A DNA stretch of 34,744 nt from an uncultured Lachnospiraceae bacterium (GTDB lineage Bacteria; Bacillota; Clostridia; Lachnospirales; Lachnospiraceae). The notes below the pieces were generated by a model. It saw nothing but the letters and a program-made list of their open reading frames with translations, ran no database searches and was not told the DNA's origin. Below are positions 21,783-30,643 of this stretch, one piece after another. The translations under genes and the position numbers were made by a program. The stretch is from assembly GCA_947178145.1 (NCBI GenBank), contig CAMWXE010000058.1, forward strand, positions 1-34,744, written 5' to 3'. Positions within the stretch are counted from its first letter, which is position 1. The number at the start of each line of letters is the position of its first letter.

Positions 21783-22832
21783 TTAATTTATTGCTACAGG
21801 AAGAACGATTGTCTTAAAATCGCTATCCTCAGCTTCAACAATCATGGGCATTTTGGGGCCTTCAAGAGAGATACCGACATTGTCACAGTCAAAAGCCTTT
21901 AATGTTTCCAGTACCAATCTCGCATCAAATCCAATTGTGAGGGGATCTGCAATCTTTTCCTGCAAATCTACCGTTTCATGGTAATCGGTTATTTTATCTT
22001 TGATACTCAAATTCAGCTGGCTCTCCTGCAGTTCGAATCTAACGGGGCATCTTTCCTCGGTACACATCTTTGCCCTTGTCATGGCATCCAGCAGCTCCGC
22101 TCTCGATACAACAGTATGTAGTGGCAGTTCCTTGAACATAGTCTGGTACTTGAAATACTCTCCTTCAATCAATCTGGTATAAACCTCAAAATCTTCTGTG
22201 ATAAACACTGCCCCTGTCTTGTTATGCGTTATCTGAACATCCCCGGTCAATCCAAGCGATTTCAGCTTATCCACTGTATTCTTTGGTATCAGCAGTTCAA
22301 AATCTCCATCATAGTCCACTCTATCCCATGCCAAAACATGCCCATCCACCCCCACAAAATTCAGCTGACCGTCTGCCGCCTGCAGACACATAGAAGACAT
22401 TACCGCATTATTTCCCTGAGCTGGTACCGCATAGGACACACGCTTCATGGATTCCAAAAGGAGATTAGCTTTTATTGTCAACTGATTTTCCGCTTTCTGT
22501 GTAGCTGTAGCTGGGAACTGTTCCGGCTCCATTGTCTGATACTTATTCTTGATTTTGTCTGCCTTAATAGTGATAGTATTTTTTGCCGTAACAGAAATAT
22601 CCACTTCCCCATCTGGAAGATTACTGATAAGGTCAAAGGCTCTCTCTGGAATGATAAAACATTCGTCCTCTATGCCCTCTAACTTCGCCTTAACGGTCAT
22701 TTCCATATTGTTAGCGATTAAATACCCTTCCTTAACTAAAACACCCTGTAAGACTGGCATTGTGGTTTTCTTGGGAACCACTCCCTTAATTTTGTTCAGC
22801 TTTGTTGCAAGCTCTGTTTTCTGTATTTTCAT
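21783..22832 (-). CDS. dnaN: DNA polymerase III beta subunit (phage sliding clamp)
   Basis: 349 residues, slightly shorter than the usual 365-380. Starts KIQKTELATKLNKIKGVVPKKTTMPVLQGVLV and shows the repeated clamp-domain pattern, including the end MPMIVEAEDSDFKTIVLPV. The clamp ring tethers polymerase to DNA. A phage copy probably supports replication by the host polymerase or a phage one outside the window. It overlaps the end of recU. Confidence 0.9.
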   Translation of the reverse strand: MKIQKTELATKLNKIKGVVPKKTTMPVLQGVLVKEGYLIANNMEMTVKAKLEGIEDECFIIPERAFDLISNLPDGEVDISVTAKNTITIKADKIKNKYQTMEPEQFPATATQKAENQLTIKANLLLESMKRVSYAVPAQGNNAVMSSMCLQAADGQLNFVGVDGHVLAWDRVDYDGDFELLIPKNTVDKLKSLGLTGDVQITHNKTGAVFITEDFEVYTRLIEGEYFKYQTMFKELPLHTVVSRAELLDAMTRAKMCTEERCPVRFELQESQLNLSIKDKITDYHETVDLQEKIADPLTIGFDARLVLETLKAFDCDNVGISLEGPKMPMIVEAEDSDFKTIVLPVAIN

Positions 22833-23346
22833 CTTTCAATTCCACTCCTTCCAAAATGAGTATTGTGCATTGCTTTTCCTGCAATTTATAAGGCTCCAGT
22901 TCATGCTCTGTCATAAACTTATGACCGAACAGTTCTTTCATTTTTTTCCAGACATCCCAGGGAACTCTATAAAATTTCATCAGTCCCATGGACACCATCA
23001 CATAACAGTGCGCTCCAAACCGCTCATAAATATCAAGGCTCTTCCACTGCTTATCTGTGACTACTCTCTGGTTTATCCTGTCAGAATCAGTATGTTTTGC
23101 TTCAAACATAATCCCGGTTCCGTCACAGAGGATCCCTTTGTAATCCGGCTGTCCTTTTTTCTCGTAATATCCCCGGACCACTCCATTTGTGTCTTTACCT
23201 GTGATATGGAATGGTTCCGGGGTCTTCTCTATATGGGCCCATCCTTCTCTCAAGTAGAATTCACAGGCATTTGTCAGCCAGCGTTCAAAGGTCTCACCAG
23301 ATGCCTTGCTCCTTCTTCCGATCAGCTGCCGCCTCGGATCAGACAT
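22786..23346 (-). CDS. recU: Holliday junction resolvase RecU-like
   Basis: 186 residues, ATG at 23346 overlapping the previous stop (ATGTCTGA). RRSKASGETFERWL near the start is typical of RecU. The nuclease core has GQPDYKGIL with Asp about 68, and FEAKHT with Glu 82 and Lys 84. It cuts four-way junctions made during phage recombination. It fits with the SbcDC and clamp genes in a recombination-replication module. Confidence 0.85.
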   Translation of the reverse strand: MSDPRRQLIGRRSKASGETFERWLTNACEFYLREGWAHIEKTPEPFHITGKDTNGVVRGYYEKKGQPDYKGILCDGTGIMFEAKHTDSDRINQRVVTDKQWKSLDIYERFGAHCYVMVSMGLMKFYRVPWDVWKKMKELFGHKFMTEHELEPYKLQEKQCTILILEGVELKDENTENRACNKAEQN

Positions 23347-23632
23347 TGGTCCACACCGCCAAATGCTTTTCAAGGATTGCCTGAATATCTGCCAGCTTAG
23401 TCGCCCCGATCCCCCGAACATTCTCAATTTCATTGATAATCTTCTCAATGCTGATCGACCTGTATTTAGGTGTCTGAGCCTTTCCCTGGTTAAAACCCTC
23501 GCTCCTTGCTTTCTCAACCCGATCCTCTACATAATGCACCAGCTGCTCGTCAGTCATTTTCCGCATCTTTACGGCCTTTTCATGGATGATACTTTCATCT
23601 ATTGTGCGCCTGCAGTTTCTTTTCTTTGTCAT
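23339..23632 (-). CDS. Hypothetical phage protein with HhH-like end
   Basis: 97 residues, ATG at 23632 behind GGAAG. Basic N-terminus (TKKRNCRRTIDESIIHEKAVKMRK). The C-terminus, with VRGIGATKLADIQAILEKHL, resembles a helix-hairpin-helix or similar DNA-binding end. Its gene overlaps recU, so a link to junction processing is possible. Confidence 0.6.
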   Translation of the reverse strand: MTKKRNCRRTIDESIIHEKAVKMRKMTDEQLVHYVEDRVEKARSEGFNQGKAQTPKYRSISIEKIINEIENVRGIGATKLADIQAILEKHLAVWTNV

Positions 23633-23666
23633 AGTAATCTTCCTTTCCTCTCTTGATACTTTCCCC

Positions 23667-23700
23667 AGGGTTATGCTGGCAGTTCTGTCAGCATAACCCT
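23667..23700 (-). promoter_or_regulatory. Strong 12-bp inverted repeat between genes
   Basis: AGGGTTATGCTG (23667-23678) and CAGCATAACCCT (23689-23700) pair perfectly around a 10-base loop. No T-run follows on the minus strand, so it is more likely an mRNA stability or processing element, or a protein site, than a terminator. Confidence 0.5.
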
Positions 23701-23717
23701 CTCCATTCCGGTTCCAT

Positions 23718-24758
23718 TTACCCATCTGTGTCACCAGAGCCTATCGCAATGCTGTCCGCCAGTTCTGCCAGATGGGGGATATCCAACCCCATATCCTGGC
23801 AGAATTTCTTGAAACATTCCTTGCACATAAATCCAAACTGTCTCGGCTGTTCTCCGCGCTTGGATCTTGCCAACAGCGTAATCATGTCGCTCTTTTTCAG
23901 CTTAGCCCTGCATGCAGCACAGACATCATACATTTTCGCTTCCATCTTCGGACTTATCGTCGAGTGCTGAAGCTGCTGCGGAAATTCTCTTCGCATGCCA
24001 TCTTCTCCAACGATAGGAATCAGGCTGTCCTTCATAAACACCGGGATTCCTGATTTCTCACACCATGCCATAATATCCTCTATCCACTCCTTCTGAGGGA
24101 TGATCCGGTTTTTCCTGCGCCCAGTTTCCGCACCGATAATTATCCAGTTTGGAGAAAATTCATCACGTTCCCACAGACGGAACGGCGCATGAATCGGCTC
24201 AATACTCCAGAACGTATTGTGCACATTTGACACGAAGCATTTATCTTCCAGCCTAGTGAGTGTGGAACCATACCACATATTTTTACCTGCCGGGAGGATT
24301 CCGGCTGAATCGATGCGCTCATATCTTTCTGGGTTCTTTGTGAGAAACAGGTAATTATGTATGGGGTACTTCCGGCAGATATTGAATATCTCCATAATCC
24401 ATTCATCTGGCACCCAACTCCCGAACACGTCCGCCATAGCACCTACAAAAATGTTGTTTCCCATTTTCAGTTTTGCGGGAGTATCCAGCCGGTACCGGTG
24501 CAGCGTAGGGGCGAATCCAAAGGGGTATACAAGCGGATTCCCAGTTTCGTTCAGCATGGGAGCATCCAGCACATATAAGTCTTCTCCCCCATCAGCCGCC
24601 GGCACTAGGGAGTAATCCTTTTTTGCCATCTTATTAAGCCTTACATCACCAGAAAACCGGGCAACCATGCATCGAGCATAGCAGTATTCACAGTTGTGCC
24701 GACACCCCGTAATGGGATTTAATGTGTGATCACACCACCCTATCTTCGACCTGTTCAT
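23718..24758 (-). CDS. Phage Gp37/Gp68-like protein (DUF5131), radical-SAM-like Cys motif
   Basis: 346 residues, ATG at 24758 behind AAGGAGGGGGGAGC. The Cys motif CRHNCEYC (about 19-26) is CxxxCxxC, as in radical SAM iron-sulfur enzymes. GWCDHTLNPITGC is typical of the Gp37/Gp68 family. NYLFLTKNPERY, WSIEPIHAPF and FSPNWIIIGAETGRRKNR are also family-like. The C-terminal region has a further four-Cys set. Function is not established. Confidence 0.82.
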   Translation of the reverse strand: MNRSKIGWCDHTLNPITGCRHNCEYCYARCMVARFSGDVRLNKMAKKDYSLVPAADGGEDLYVLDAPMLNETGNPLVYPFGFAPTLHRYRLDTPAKLKMGNNIFVGAMADVFGSWVPDEWIMEIFNICRKYPIHNYLFLTKNPERYERIDSAGILPAGKNMWYGSTLTRLEDKCFVSNVHNTFWSIEPIHAPFRLWERDEFSPNWIIIGAETGRRKNRIIPQKEWIEDIMAWCEKSGIPVFMKDSLIPIVGEDGMRREFPQQLQHSTISPKMEAKMYDVCAACRAKLKKSDMITLLARSKRGEQPRQFGFMCKECFKKFCQDMGLDIPHLAELADSIAIGSGDTDG

Positions 24759-25008
24759 GCTCCCCCCTCCTTTCTGCAAATCCCAGTTCCTTATCTTCCT
24801 TCCACTCAGTTCCTTTGAAGCTTACTTTCTGTCCGCACTGATCGCAGTATTTCGGCTGGTAATTCGGTCCTGCGTTCAGAATACCTCCGCACCTTGGGCA
24901 TAAATATTTTTCACATTCCGTAATGACAAATCCGTATTTCAAATACGTTTCTGTTCTTGCCGCCGGCCTCCTGGCTATGCTCTTAGGAATCCACACCTTT
25001 CTAATCAT
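24730..25008 (-). CDS. Small zinc-ribbon phage protein
   Basis: 92 residues, ATG at 25008 overlapping the previous stop. LCPRCGGILNAGPNYQPKYC and then CDQCGQKVSF give a rubredoxin-like zinc ribbon. Basic N-terminus with RKVWIPKSIARRPAART. Role unknown. Confidence 0.7.
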   Translation of the reverse strand: MIRKVWIPKSIARRPAARTETYLKYGFVITECEKYLCPRCGGILNAGPNYQPKYCDQCGQKVSFKGTEWKEDKELGFAERRGEHEQVEDRVV

Positions 25009-25186
25009 CTGCAGCCTCCTCCCAAAATTCCACGAAATACATTGTCTGCCCTTTGCCTCCAGGTCGCTCCTTTCCGATTCTGGCTGCATACCCTGCTTTA
25101 ATCAGCAGGCAACAGAGAGTGTTTCTATCTTCATCATTAAGTTTCTGGAGCAAATTCCTGATTTTATGTTTTGTCTTATCTGCCAT
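25001..25186 (-). CDS. Small conserved-type phage protein
   Basis: 61 residues. TKHKIRNLLQKLNDEDRNTLCCLL is followed by a short basic/Gly stretch (KERPGGKGQTMYFVEFWEE). Lies directly after pcfJ. No family recognised. Confidence 0.6.
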   Translation of the reverse strand: MADKTKHKIRNLLQKLNDEDRNTLCCLLIKAGYAARIGKERPGGKGQTMYFVEFWEEAADD

Positions 25187-25187
25187 T

Positions 25188-27293
25188 TCATCCTGCCTTT
25201 CTCGCTTTTCCAGTTTCCTTTACTTCATCTTCTGGCTGCATTTTCCTCTCAAATGCTTTAACAAATGCTTTAACTTCCTTTGTCATGGAGCAATTATTCT
25301 TTCCTCTGCACTGAATAACTTTTCCGTCCCTGTATTCCAGCGTAAAATATGGGATATTCGGTTCGGATTCCTTTCTGACAAATAAAATCATTGTCTCGCC
25401 TTTAGCAACTCGCTCCACATAAGTTCCCACACAATGGTGTAAAACCCTTCCTTCTTCCTTGATTTCATCACCGCTTTTTGGCAGAATAATCATCAGGCCT
25501 TTGGCTTTCATCATCATCGCAGGAAGATTTCCAGCAGCCGCTAAGGCTTCTTTAATCAGCTTTTCCATCTCTGCTTGACGCTTTCGCTCCTGTTCATCCT
25601 TGTACGCTTGGTATTCTTTCATCACCCTATCATGTGCCTTACCAAAATCCGGTGGAAGAAGAACATACATATCCTTCATGTTGTACTTTAATGTTGTGCA
25701 CCAGCTTATATAATCCAGCCAGTCTTTGGAAAGATTTTTGTATCCCTCCTGTATTCGTTCCTCCCTGCTATAATTCCGTGAATATCCCCATGCGGCGTGG
25801 CAAGGTGTTTCTTTGTGTTTTGGCAGGTTTTTTCTCTGCTTATCCATGTACTTGATAAACTTCCGTATGCTCATATGGATGTTGATAACGCCGAGCAATT
25901 CATCATTTCCACTGAATTTCTGATAGAACTCATGAATATCCTTTGCCGATGGGAAAATTTTGTCTGATTCACATTGCTTTAAAAGCCTCAGCTCGCCGGT
26001 GGTTCCATCAATCTCTCTTAGTATCGGAATATAATTTTTAGGGATTCCGAGTATCTCTGCCGGTGTCTTTCCATCAGTATTGAGTTCGTAAGCATGCCCT
26101 TCCACAATTGCGCCTGCCAGGTTCACAAGTCCGGCCTTCAAAAACATTTCTAAATATGTTGCTGTTGGATATCTGTTCATAAAGCGCCATACCGGTATTG
26201 GATTACAATCGAGCTTCTTTTGGTATATGTCTAAAGCGCAATACCGATAAACGGTGCCTTCAAAAACTTCTGGTAGATTTTCTGTGTAAACAACAGCACA
26301 TGCACAATTTTTGTGATCTTGATCGGGGCACCACCTCGGAAGTCCGTGCTGTTTATACACTCCCCATTCATAAGAATCCAGCTTCACTTCCCCTTGATTC
26401 GTTTCTTCAAGAAACGCTCTGCAGAGTTCTCCAATGCTAAAATCCTCTTTATATTTTTCATCCCTCTTGATTTCCTGATGGACATGAAAATATCTTTCCA
26501 CAATTCCAGTAGGTACCTTCTGTATCAGACACACCCATTTGTTATCTCTCTGATAGGTCGGAAAATACCCTTTGGGGATGAATGTTACTGGACTTCCACA
26601 ATTGGGGCAGTTCCCTTGCTTTTTATTTTTTGGACGCATAGCCTTGATATCTATTCCGACAACCTTTTTGCAGTAAGTGCAGTATCCAATTGTTGATTTC
26701 TTTTTGCTTGTAGCCTCATACACCAGATAGCGTTTATCTTTCATGGCAACCTCATGAGCCCATTTTTCAAATCCTTCCGGCTTTTCCGGCACCATTTCCA
26801 TTTTTTTATCAATTTTATCAGTCTCTTTTTTGTGTCTGGCTTTTAGGCGTCCATCAAGAACCTCGTCTTGGAACCTCCAGATTGCATCCCATACATTTGG
26901 ATTCTCTCCTTCCAAATAGGACTTCATGTAAAACCTTGTGCTGATATAGTCCGAATCCGAAGCAAATGTAACATCATGCCCTCTTTCTTTGGTATTCCAC
27001 CAATACCATCCAAGCATTGATTTGAAACTGCCTGTTTTCCATTTCACTCTTACGCTGGTTAAATCCTGCGTGATATAATCACTTCTGGATATAAATGTCC
27101 TAAATGCTGCTTCTGTTTTCTTTTTTGCAAGATTCGACCTCAAAAAGAAATTCAAAAGCAGTATTTTTTCTCCGTCTATATCAACAATCTTAGCTGTCGC
27201 AATGTATTTATCTCCCTCTATTCTCTCAGCCAAGCAGAACATTTCTTCCGTAGCTGCCGGCCTTGCTATCTTTGAAAGCGCTCTTTTATTCAT
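25188..27293 (-). CDS. PcfJ domain protein
   Basis: 701 residues, ATG at 27293 behind GGGGGTGATCGA. A zinc ribbon sits at about 205-232 (Cys 205, 208, 229, 232). The C-terminal PcfJ region has VLHHCVGTYVERVAKGE at about 620, then IPYFTLEYRDGKVIQCRGKNN. PcfJ was named from an enterococcal conjugative plasmid and is common in clostridial phages and ICEs; its activity is unknown. It follows the PcfK-type gene, the usual partner. Confidence 0.82.
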   Translation of the reverse strand: MNKRALSKIARPAATEEMFCLAERIEGDKYIATAKIVDIDGEKILLLNFFLRSNLAKKKTEAAFRTFISRSDYITQDLTSVRVKWKTGSFKSMLGWYWWNTKERGHDVTFASDSDYISTRFYMKSYLEGENPNVWDAIWRFQDEVLDGRLKARHKKETDKIDKKMEMVPEKPEGFEKWAHEVAMKDKRYLVYEATSKKKSTIGYCTYCKKVVGIDIKAMRPKNKKQGNCPNCGSPVTFIPKGYFPTYQRDNKWVCLIQKVPTGIVERYFHVHQEIKRDEKYKEDFSIGELCRAFLEETNQGEVKLDSYEWGVYKQHGLPRWCPDQDHKNCACAVVYTENLPEVFEGTVYRYCALDIYQKKLDCNPIPVWRFMNRYPTATYLEMFLKAGLVNLAGAIVEGHAYELNTDGKTPAEILGIPKNYIPILREIDGTTGELRLLKQCESDKIFPSAKDIHEFYQKFSGNDELLGVINIHMSIRKFIKYMDKQRKNLPKHKETPCHAAWGYSRNYSREERIQEGYKNLSKDWLDYISWCTTLKYNMKDMYVLLPPDFGKAHDRVMKEYQAYKDEQERKRQAEMEKLIKEALAAAGNLPAMMMKAKGLMIILPKSGDEIKEEGRVLHHCVGTYVERVAKGETMILFVRKESEPNIPYFTLEYRDGKVIQCRGKNNCSMTKEVKAFVKAFERKMQPEDEVKETGKARKAG

Positions 27294-27305
27294 TCGATCA
27301 CCCCC

Positions 27306-28349
27306 CTACATTCCCATCATGGAAAACATATCAAGCTGGCCTTCCATATCCTTGCCGCTTTTCTTCGGCTTCGGCTGCTCTTTAGACCTTTCCTCTTTTA
27401 CGGGATCCTTTGCCTTATTCCTATCTGTAGAAGGTTTTACAGCTGTTTTAGTAGACTTACTTTTAGCTACAGTTTTCTTTTTCTCTGCAGCTTTTTCGCT
27501 CTTAACCTTTGCCTCCGCTTCTTTCTTGGCTTTTTCAGCCTCTTCTGCTTTGTCATCTTTGTGGTAATAGTCCTCGGCCCATTCATATACCACATCATCA
27601 CGGACAGCTGCATGATTCCCTGTTGCCTGTTTTCTTGCCTGTTTGTAAATGTAGTCAATACATTTATCCCATGTCTTATGCTCCTGCGCTACATCCTCTG
27701 CCACTCCTTCATCTTCCTCGCAGCGTTTAAGAAGATATCCTATAATCGGTTCAGCAAAATTTTTATCTTTTGCACCTTTAAGTTCATTTTGCAGTTTTTC
27801 TTTTGCCACCAATTTTGCCGGCCGTCCATCTTCTTTTTTAGAATCCGCAATTTCCGCAGCTGCAGGCGCCGGCAACTCTTTGTCTTGATTCGAAGAAATC
27901 ACATCATTATCTGCTCCATCATCCGGAGCTGTCTCTTTTTCATCCTCTGACTGCTTCTCTTCCTGAGCCTCGCCAGCTTCTGAATTTTCCTCCTCTTGGC
28001 CCAGATCAATATTTTCTTCCTCAGCCACATCACTGTTGCCCTCCTTTTCATCCACCGAATCAGGTTCATTGCCAGCCTTCGCCAGATTATCATACTTGGC
28101 GGCTAATTCCTTATTCTCCACATTAAACAATGTGTTTCCGAGACCATCATAGAAAGTGGTGATTTCTCCACGTTCCAGAACCTTATATGTTGTGCCAGAC
28201 ACTTCAATATCGTGCTGCTTGCTCTCGTCTGTGTATCCGGTCTTTAAGTATTCCTTGACGATTTCTTCCCTTAAAGCCTCTCCTAATTCCTGCCATGTTT
28301 CGGATTTCAGAGCCGCTTTGCTCTTATCCGATAAATTCATGTTCTCCAT
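27306..28349 (-). CDS. PcfK-like protein of the AcrIIA9 family, long acidic linker
   Basis: 347 residues, ATG at 28349 behind AAGGAGG. Residues 1-90 are a conserved-looking domain; 95-175 are very acidic (EEE/DEK repeats). At about 181-266 lies the PcfK domain: FAEPIIGYLLKRCEEDEG, DKCIDYIYKQARKQATGN and VRDDVVYEWAEDYYH. AcrIIA9, a Cas9 inhibitor, belongs to this family. The tail is Lys-rich and ends MEGQLDMFSMMGM. Anti-CRISPR action here is inferred from family only. Confidence 0.8.
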   Translation of the reverse strand: MENMNLSDKSKAALKSETWQELGEALREEIVKEYLKTGYTDESKQHDIEVSGTTYKVLERGEITTFYDGLGNTLFNVENKELAAKYDNLAKAGNEPDSVDEKEGNSDVAEEENIDLGQEEENSEAGEAQEEKQSEDEKETAPDDGADNDVISSNQDKELPAPAAAEIADSKKEDGRPAKLVAKEKLQNELKGAKDKNFAEPIIGYLLKRCEEDEGVAEDVAQEHKTWDKCIDYIYKQARKQATGNHAAVRDDVVYEWAEDYYHKDDKAEEAEKAKKEAEAKVKSEKAAEKKKTVAKSKSTKTAVKPSTDRNKAKDPVKEERSKEQPKPKKSGKDMEGQLDMFSMMGM

Positions 28350-29172
28350 AGTGGTCCTCCTTTTCATCAAAATCGAAAAACATAAAAAAGTGCTCTTTTT
28401 CCACTGTTTTTTCGGTGGTTGCAGCTCCACCCATACTTCCCATTGATCTAAACAACCTTCGCAAAGTCCAGACATCCGACTGGAACATTGGCATATACCA
28501 CAGCTCCTGCCCTTCCTTTTCCTGCGGAAACAGCACATGCCCGGTCATCGGATTGGTTAAGGTGTTCCCTATACAGATATATCCGGCACATCCGAGGAGC
28601 GACAATTGTATGTAGCACATCATTCCTGTTACCCTGTCTATGTCCTGCCCGACAAAAAGCACATGATTCTGAAAATTGTGTTTTGCATTCTTCATAGTGT
28701 TAACAGCTGCTATCAGTGTTGCGCCAGCTCCACAGGCCGGGTCGCATATAGAGATAAATCCCTGCTCTTCTATCTGGCGGTCAACATTCCCACATGTCAT
28801 TTCCGACATCATCTTGCAGACATTGTATGGAGTAAAGAATTGACCTTTCCAGTGATTGCCGAGGTTTAGGTTCATGTACATCTTTCCTAGAAAATCCTGT
28901 TCTGGATTGTTTTCCAGAGCCATAACAATTATCCCCAGCATCTTCGCTGGCACCTCTACGGATCCAAGCCTCTCAATGCACTGTGCATATTCTTTCTCCC
29001 TGCGTTCGTAATGTTCCGATGTTCTATCTACCGCATTACTGAGAGAGCAGGCAATCACACTCATAAGATCCGCCCAGACCTGCCACGAACTCCGAGAGTA
29101 GCAGAGCTGTTGGAAAGTATTCAAAAATTCCTTTTCAGTTCCCTCGATAACTTCACTCCGCTTCGCCACCAA
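28324..29172 (-). CDS. HsdM-like N6-adenine DNA methylase with altered catalytic motif
   Basis: About 282 residues. TTG at 29172, seven bases after AAGGAGG, or GTG at 29169. QFFTPYNVCKMMSEM (about 111-125) and the SAM-binding DPACGAGATL (about 144-153) match N6_Mtase (HsdM) domains. Motif IV, normally NPPF/Y, reads NPMT (about 207-210). Phage relatives often keep motif I and lose this, so it may be a weak or non-catalytic methylase, perhaps an anti-restriction decoy. Confidence 0.75.
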   Translation of the reverse strand: MVAKRSEVIEGTEKEFLNTFQQLCYSRSSWQVWADLMSVIACSLSNAVDRTSEHYERREKEYAQCIERLGSVEVPAKMLGIIVMALENNPEQDFLGKMYMNLNLGNHWKGQFFTPYNVCKMMSEMTCGNVDRQIEEQGFISICDPACGAGATLIAAVNTMKNAKHNFQNHVLFVGQDIDRVTGMMCYIQLSLLGCAGYICIGNTLTNPMTGHVLFPQEKEGQELWYMPMFQSDVWTLRRLFRSMGSMGGAATTEKTVEKEHFFMFFDFDEKEDHYGEHEFIG

Positions 29173-29803
29173 GAATTCTCCTCCTTGCCTCTTCAAACAT
29201 TTTCGCTCGCCTAGCCAGTTCCTCTTCCGTAAGTGTTTCCCTCACATCATGCACTGGTTCCACCTGCTCTATCTTCGGTGCCTCCTTTTCTTCTATGGCC
29301 GGGATATATTTTTCTTGCAGTAACGCCTTCTGCTTTGCAACAAACTCTGGCAGCTGAATGTTGTTCTGCAGTGCCATCGCTTTTGCCTCATAAGCCTCTC
29401 TGAAATTTGCCCTATCGGCTGTCGGATTCTCACTTTGACATAGTCTTGACCACCCAAGATTTTTCACAACCGACAGTGTCAATTCGTCCATGGTCTCAAA
29501 TGCTTGCTGCGGATGATACCACCCGTAGGTTGATATTGCCCTCTGCACTACTCCCCATGCTTCATCAAAACTTAATACCGGGGCTTTCAGACGCTCCATA
29601 CACAATTTCCTGATTTCAGCTATATTGGGCGGGAAAATGTTGGTGCATATATGCTCCATCACCGCATTTTCAGCTGTCTCATAGGATATATCCCTCAGCA
29701 TCATGTACCAAAAATCCATCGAAGCATTGTCTTCCAGTATCTTTGAAGCCGGATAGGCTGATTTAATTCCAATGGCCAGTGTTGCAAACTGCTGTTTATC
29801 CAT
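29153..29803 (-). CDS. Helicase loader-type phage protein
   Basis: 216 residues, ATG at 29803 overlapping the replisome-organiser stop (ATGGATAA). The N-terminus FATLAIGIKSAYPASKILEDNASMDFWYMMLRD fits the loader/inhibitor (G39P-like) fold of phage replication proteins. The C-terminus is basic and helical (EELARRAKMFEEARRRI). Order organiser then loader is as in many Firmicutes phages. Confidence 0.75.
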   Translation of the reverse strand: MDKQQFATLAIGIKSAYPASKILEDNASMDFWYMMLRDISYETAENAVMEHICTNIFPPNIAEIRKLCMERLKAPVLSFDEAWGVVQRAISTYGWYHPQQAFETMDELTLSVVKNLGWSRLCQSENPTADRANFREAYEAKAMALQNNIQLPEFVAKQKALLQEKYIPAIEEKEAPKIEQVEPVHDVRETLTEEELARRAKMFEEARRRILGGEAE

Positions 29804-30590
29804 TGCTCGCCCACTCCCTTGCTCCTGTCGCAAACTGCTCTACCTTAGAGCCGCCTACCATGCCCTGGTTGTAATCAGGTCTATATCCTGGTGTACCACC
29901 TTTGTTCTGTTCCTTTGCAAGCCATGAATTCACAAAGCGTTTAATTCCGCTGGCTGTTTTCCGCTTTTTCGGATTGGCCTCACACCATCCCTTCATGGCT
30001 CTTAATTCCTGCATAACATCAACAGCGGGGTAAAGCTCCATCCATCCTTTTACATCCGCTTGCGTAATCGGGTATTCCGCTCCAGTGTTCAACAGCAGCG
30101 TGATTACCGGCGGCTCCGGAGCTACTTGTTGCTCGGAGCATACATACGCTTCGGATTCCGATTTGGATTCTGATTCGGATTGGATTGGATTACGGACACA
30201 TTTGTTGTCTGATGTTTCCACATGCTGTCCGTTGCTGTCATTTGACAGCAAAAGTTTACAATCCCGTGCAAACTCTGGGTACTTGCTTTTCTGGTTACGG
30301 ATTCTCTGATGGTCCGCCCAAGTCACCAATTGCAGGTACGGTCTTCCCTGTGCCTCGTACACTCGAACCAAGCCTACCGCCGACAACTTCCCAAGCGCCT
30401 TATCAATATCCTTTTCCGTAACATCTTTCAGAGGAAAACACGAACCTTTAATAATCTTCGCTCTTCCGTCATACCTTCCAAAATCGTCACAAATTACAAT
30501 CAGTCTATAGAACAGAACCTCTTCAAACCAGGACAGGGAATCGATCTCTTCACTTCTGCAGATACTTTCCTTTAAAATCCGGTTTGGCAT
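29796..30590 (-). CDS. Phage replisome organiser (DnaD-like initiator)
   Basis: 264 residues, ATG at 30590 behind AAAGGAGTGATGGG. The N-terminal winged helix (SWFEEVLFYRLIVICDDFGRYDGRAKIIKG, then VGLVRVYEAQGRPYLQLVTWADHQRI) is the typical start of phage replisome organisers. A Ser/Glu linker follows (SESESKSESEA). The C-terminus has WMELYPAVDVMQELRAMKGWC and a tail similar to DnaD-type proteins. It probably binds the phage origin and recruits the loader encoded next. Confidence 0.8.
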   Translation of the reverse strand: MPNRILKESICRSEEIDSLSWFEEVLFYRLIVICDDFGRYDGRAKIIKGSCFPLKDVTEKDIDKALGKLSAVGLVRVYEAQGRPYLQLVTWADHQRIRNQKSKYPEFARDCKLLLSNDSNGQHVETSDNKCVRNPIQSESESKSESEAYVCSEQQVAPEPPVITLLLNTGAEYPITQADVKGWMELYPAVDVMQELRAMKGWCEANPKKRKTASGIKRFVNSWLAKEQNKGGTPGYRPDYNQGMVGGSKVEQFATGAREWASNG

Positions 30591-30609
30591 CCCATCACTC
30601 CTTTCGATT

Positions 30610-30635
30610 GCCGGAGAGCTTTTCTGCCCTCCGGC
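30610..30635 (-). promoter_or_regulatory. Hairpin between SbcDC and the replisome organiser
   Basis: GCCGGAG (30610-30616) pairs with CTCCGGC (30629-30635) around a 12-base loop, just before the next ribosome site. No T-run; an mRNA structure that may modulate downstream translation. Confidence 0.4.
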
Positions 30636-30643
30636 TATTCAGT

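Noticed and set aside
22549..23400. Plus-strand open frame of 283 codons
   Set aside because: Antisense to dnaN and recU, both clearly recognised.
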